NCBI GenBank assembly: GCA_046542305.1
Contig: JBKHBQ010000150.1
Span: 1 to 9,556, forward strand
DNA: 9,556 nucleotides
DNA from: JBKHBQ01 sp046542305
Lineage (GTDB): Bacteria > Bacteroidota > Bacteroidia > Bacteroidales > 4484-276
Direction of reading: 5' to 3'
A program made the position numbers and the translations under genes. Position 1 is the first letter of the stretch, and each line of letters starts with the position of its first letter. Positions 7,106 through 9,556 of this stretch are shown here, piece by piece. The notes below the pieces were generated by a model. That model saw only the letters and a program-made list of their open reading frames with translations, was not told the origin of the DNA and ran no database searches.

Positions 7106-7120
7106 GAAATCTTACAGGTT

Positions 7121-7366
7121 ATGAAAATAAAATCAAATATTGCAGTCAGCGATTCGGGATTCATTTTTAATCCCGACACCGGGGAGTCGTACACGGTAAA
7201 TCCCATCGGCACGAGGATCATTCAGATGTTGAAGGATGGTACTTCAGGCGGGGAGATCAATTCGAAGCTCCTTAAGGAATACAGTGTGGATGCCGGTACA
7301 CTGGAAAAGGATATCGATGATTTTACAGGATTGCTGCGCAACTATTCGCTGATCGAAAATGAGTAA
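7121..7366 (+). CDS. PqqD-like stand-alone RiPP recognition element protein
   Basis: An 81-residue protein matching the PqqD family, a small winged-helix fold that binds leader peptides and delivers them to modifying enzymes. The pattern is typical: an N-terminal beta hairpin (IAVSDSGFIFNPDTGESYTVN, about 7-27, with the conserved tyrosine and asparagine of YxxN), a helix (PIGTRIIQMLKDG), a second helix (SGGEINSKLLKEY) and a final helix from VDAGTLEKDIDDF into a hydrophobic end. It has no catalytic residues, as expected. It lies 21 bases after the secreted-protein gene and overlaps the ATP-grasp gene by 8 bases, implying translational coupling. No radical SAM partner, lasso protease or lasso cyclase is nearby in the window. 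Its likely ligand is inferred to be the YxxP tail on the decarboxylase two genes downstream, or a precursor peptide outside the window. Confidence 0.85.
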   Translation: MKIKSNIAVSDSGFIFNPDTGESYTVNPIGTRIIQMLKDGTSGGEINSKLLKEYSVDAGTLEKDIDDFTGLLRNYSLIENE

Positions 7367-8408
7367 GAAACGAAAGCTGACGATTGCCGTTTCGGGATTG
7401 AATGCCATCGACAGCCCGGGGCCGGGTATTTCGGTGATCCGGGCATTGCGCGAGGCCGAAAGCTTCGACGTGCGGATTATCGGTCTGGCCTACGAATCGC
7501 TGGAGCCGGGAATATTTATGCACAACCTGGTGGACCGCACCTACCAGGTGCCGTATCCCATGTCGGGGATCGACAATGTGATGGAGCGAATCGCCTATAT
7601 CCATTCCCGCGAAAAGATCGATGTGCTGATCCCGAATTTCGACGCCGAGCTGTATCCTTTTATCCGGCTGGAAAGCCAACTAAAAGAAATGGGCATTCAC
7701 ATGTGCCTTCCTACCATGGAGCAATTCGAGGAACGGCATAAAATGAATCTGATGGAATTCGGCGAAAAGTATGATATCAAAGTCCCCAAAAGCAAAGCCA
7801 TCAATGAAATCAGCGCCATCTACAGCCTGTCGACGGAATTCAATTATCCGTTGCTGGTCAAGGGAAAGTACTACGATGCCTCGGTGGCCTATAACATCGA
7901 TCAGGTACGGACCTATTTCAACAAGATCATCGCTAAGTGGGGGCTGCCTATCATCATTCAGGAATTTGTACATGGCACCGAATACAATGTGACCGGCCTG
8001 GGCGACGGAACCGGCCGCACCATTTCGGCCATTCCCATGCGTAAGCAGTACATCACCGATAAGGGAAAAGCCTGGGGCGGCATTTCCATCGCGGATAAAA
8101 AAATGCTTGAACTTACCCATAAATTCATCAGCCGGACAAAGTGGCGCGGCGGATTTGAGCTGGAACTCATGAAAAACAAAGACAATGACTTTTACCTGCT
8201 CGAGATCAATCCGCGCATGCCTGCGTGGATCTACCTGTCGGTGGGCGTAGGACAGAATATTCCCGAAGCTCTTGTAAAGCTTGCCCTCGGCGAGAAAGTG
8301 GAGTCTTTCGGCGAATACGCCGTAGGCAAAATGTTCGTAAGGTATTCATGGGATATGATTGTGGATATGGAAGAATTTCAGACTATTTCCACCATCGGAG
8401 AATTGTAA
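7359..8408 (+). CDS. ATP-grasp carboxylate-amine/thiol ligase (CarB-like)
   Basis: A 349-residue cytosolic ATP-grasp enzyme. This family activates a carboxylate as an acyl phosphate and joins it to an amine or thiol. The N-terminal pre-ATP-grasp domain begins SKKRKLTIAVSGLNAIDSPGP and resembles the carbamoyl-phosphate synthase large-subunit type. ATP-site features follow: the lysine in PLLVKGKYYDAS (K168/K170), the hinge IIIQEFVHGTEYNV (198-211), and Mg-binding acidic residues in GGFELELM (E267/E269) and LLEINPRMPAW (E282, N284, R286). The last 60 residues are variable. The ATG lies inside the end of the PqqD-like gene (8-base overlap), and the decarboxylase begins 23 bases after its stop. 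The substrate is unknown. By analogy with the butirosin pair BtrJ (ATP-grasp loading glutamate on a carrier) and BtrK (PLP decarboxylase of the loaded product), it may attach an amino acid to a carrier or peptide that the next enzyme decarboxylates. Confidence 0.88.
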   Translation: MSKKRKLTIAVSGLNAIDSPGPGISVIRALREAESFDVRIIGLAYESLEPGIFMHNLVDRTYQVPYPMSGIDNVMERIAYIHSREKIDVLIPNFDAELYPFIRLESQLKEMGIHMCLPTMEQFEERHKMNLMEFGEKYDIKVPKSKAINEISAIYSLSTEFNYPLLVKGKYYDASVAYNIDQVRTYFNKIIAKWGLPIIIQEFVHGTEYNVTGLGDGTGRTISAIPMRKQYITDKGKAWGGISIADKKMLELTHKFISRTKWRGGFELELMKNKDNDFYLLEINPRMPAWIYLSVGVGQNIPEALVKLALGEKVESFGEYAVGKMFVRYSWDMIVDMEEFQTISTIGEL

Positions 8409-8431
8409 CTTCACAGAAAATCAGTTAAAAC

Positions 8432-9556
8432 ATGGAAAAGAAAAGATATGAACGGCCGCTGATCAAACGCCTGGAAAGCGACATGCCCAACAAGTTCGGA
8501 ATCAGAACCGAAAACATTCCCAAAACTCATATCGACGGGGTGATGGTGAAGGATTTGATCGAAAACCACGGCTCACCGCTTTTTGTGATTTCTGAAAAAA
8601 CCATCAGGGATGTTTATAAAAAGGCAAAAAAAGCATTTTCGATGCGCTATCCCAGGGTGCAATTTTCCTGGTCGTACAAAACCAATTATCTGGATGCGGT
8701 TTGCAATATCTATCACCAGGAAGGATCGTGGGCCGAGGTGGTGTCGGGGTTCGAATATGATAAAGCCATTAAGAACGGTGTAAACGGAAAGAAGATCATC
8801 TTTAACGGGCCCGACAAAACCAGAGAAGATCTTCAAAAAGCCATCAACAACGACTCCCTGATCCATATCGACCATCTCGATGAGTTGTATACCATCATCG
8901 AAATATGCGAAAACACCGATAAAAAGCCGCGTGTGGCCATTCGCGTAAACATGGACACAGGCGTTTACCCGATGTGGGACCGCTTTGGCTTCAACTACGA
9001 AAACGGGCAGGCGTGGGATGCGCTGAACAAGATCATGGCATCGGGGAAGATGGAACTCATGGGCCTGCATTGCCACATCGGCACCTTTATGCTGAGTGCA
9101 AAAGCATACGGGATTGCCGCCCGCAAACTGGCAGATCTGGCCGTTGGCATCAGGAAGAAATACGATCACAGGATAAAATATATTGATATGGGCGGCGGGT
9201 TTCCCTCGCGGAACACACTGAAGGGCGCCTACATGCCCGGACACGACACCAACCCCACCTTTGAGGATTTTGCCGAAGAAATTTCCTCGGCGCTGTTACA
9301 GGCCGATTTCCCGCCCGACGACCTGCCGCTGCTTATCCTCGAAACGGGCCGTGCACTCATCGATGAAGCCGGTTTCCTGCTCGGAACGGTGATTTCAAAC
9401 AAAAGATCCGCTGCCGGCAAAAGAACAACCATCATCGATATCGGGGTGAATATACTTTTTACGTCGTTCTGGTACGATCATAAAATTTCGCCGGCGCAGG
9501 AATTTACCCAATTTACGGAGGTAACCACTCTGTACGGCCCGCTTTGCATGAACATC
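8432..9556 (+). CDS. PLP decarboxylase, diaminopimelate/ornithine fold III, with leader-like N-terminal tail (3' end off window)
   Basis: A PLP-dependent amino-acid decarboxylase with an alanine-racemase-like barrel. The first 375 residues are present and the stop is beyond the right edge. Barrel features in order: the PLP lysine in SYKTN (K83), EVVSGFEYDKAIKNG (102-116), IIFNGPDKT (122-130), GLHCHIG (211-217, with a PLP-stacking histidine), the phosphate loop DMGGGFP (252-258), LETGRALI (303-310) and YGPLCMNI at the very end, where C372 matches the active-site cysteine contributed across the dimer. The domain proper begins near residue 34 with IDGVMVKDLIENHGSPLF. Before it lies a tail starting MEKKRYERPLIKRL and then DMPNKFG, in which Y6, P9 and I11 match the YxxPxL leader motif of lasso precursors. 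The active site departs from diaminopimelate decarboxylase (CMN rather than CES at the cysteine), so ordinary LysA function is doubtful. The start ATG is the only one before the domain that keeps the tail. Confidence 0.87.
   Translation, partial: MEKKRYERPLIKRLESDMPNKFGIRTENIPKTHIDGVMVKDLIENHGSPLFVISEKTIRDVYKKAKKAFSMRYPRVQFSWSYKTNYLDAVCNIYHQEGSWAEVVSGFEYDKAIKNGVNGKKIIFNGPDKTREDLQKAINNDSLIHIDHLDELYTIIEICENTDKKPRVAIRVNMDTGVYPMWDRFGFNYENGQAWDALNKIMASGKMELMGLHCHIGTFMLSAKAYGIAARKLADLAVGIRKKYDHRIKYIDMGGGFPSRNTLKGAYMPGHDTNPTFEDFAEEISSALLQADFPPDDLPLLILETGRALIDEAGFLLGTVISNKRSAAGKRTTIIDIGVNILFTSFWYDHKISPAQEFTQFTEVTTLYGPLCMNI

Noticed and set aside
7359..8408. Carbamoyl-phosphate synthase large subunit (carB)
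   Set aside because: It resembles one ATP-grasp unit of CarB but is only 349 residues, against about 1070 for CarB, with no second synthetase half or allosteric domain.
8573..9244. Minus-strand open frame of 223 codons
   Set aside because: Antisense to the PLP decarboxylase, which carries all the expected motifs in the plus-strand frame.
8432..9556. Ordinary lysA diaminopimelate decarboxylase
   Set aside because: The N-terminal YxxP tail, the altered cysteine motif and linkage to a PqqD-like protein and an ATP-grasp ligase argue against a plain lysine-synthesis role, although the fold is the same.

Overview
The window looks like chromosomal DNA from a member of the Bacteroidota. Three things point there: a secreted protein with a C-terminal type IX secretion (Por) sorting domain, a fused ResB-CcsA cytochrome c synthetase of about 1040 residues, and several matches to the Bacteroidota housekeeping promoter (TTTG, about 20 bases, TAnnTTTG). 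No tRNA, rRNA, insertion sequence or CRISPR array was seen. The genus cannot be told from the sequence.

Left part, minus strand (1-2516). Four genes read leftwards in tight order: a DUF1206 membrane protein, a hemerythrin-like HHE protein, a DUF1622 membrane protein whose ATG directly follows the hemerythrin stop, and a poxvirus-type DNA topoisomerase IB that runs off the left edge. This looks like an operon of small accessory or stress-type genes.

Middle, minus strand (2651-5901). The large ccsBA-type gene (System II cytochrome c maturation) has its own promoter at 5894-5901 and a clear rho-independent terminator at 2651-2699. Both signals lie inside the naive 5' extensions of open reading frames. 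They support later starts for ccsBA (5848) and for the DUF1206 gene (about 2516).

The divergent spacer 5849-6307 carries no convincing gene. It holds the ccsBA promoter, a near-ideal rightward promoter (5927-5958) about 350 bases before the next gene, a second rightward promoter core (6184-6191), and a few short inverted repeats.

Right part, plus strand (6308-9556). Four genes read rightwards: a secreted type IX sorting-domain protein, a stand-alone PqqD-like protein (RiPP recognition element fold), an ATP-grasp ligase overlapping it by 8 bases, and a PLP-dependent decarboxylase of the diaminopimelate/ornithine fold-III family that runs off the right edge. The decarboxylase begins with a short tail containing a YxxPxI motif. 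This resembles the YxxP leader motif that lasso-peptide precursors present to their PqqD-like partner. The inference is that the PqqD-like protein may bind this tail and hold ligase and decarboxylase together, or that the enzyme itself carries the modified peptide. This three-gene module is the most interesting part of the window.
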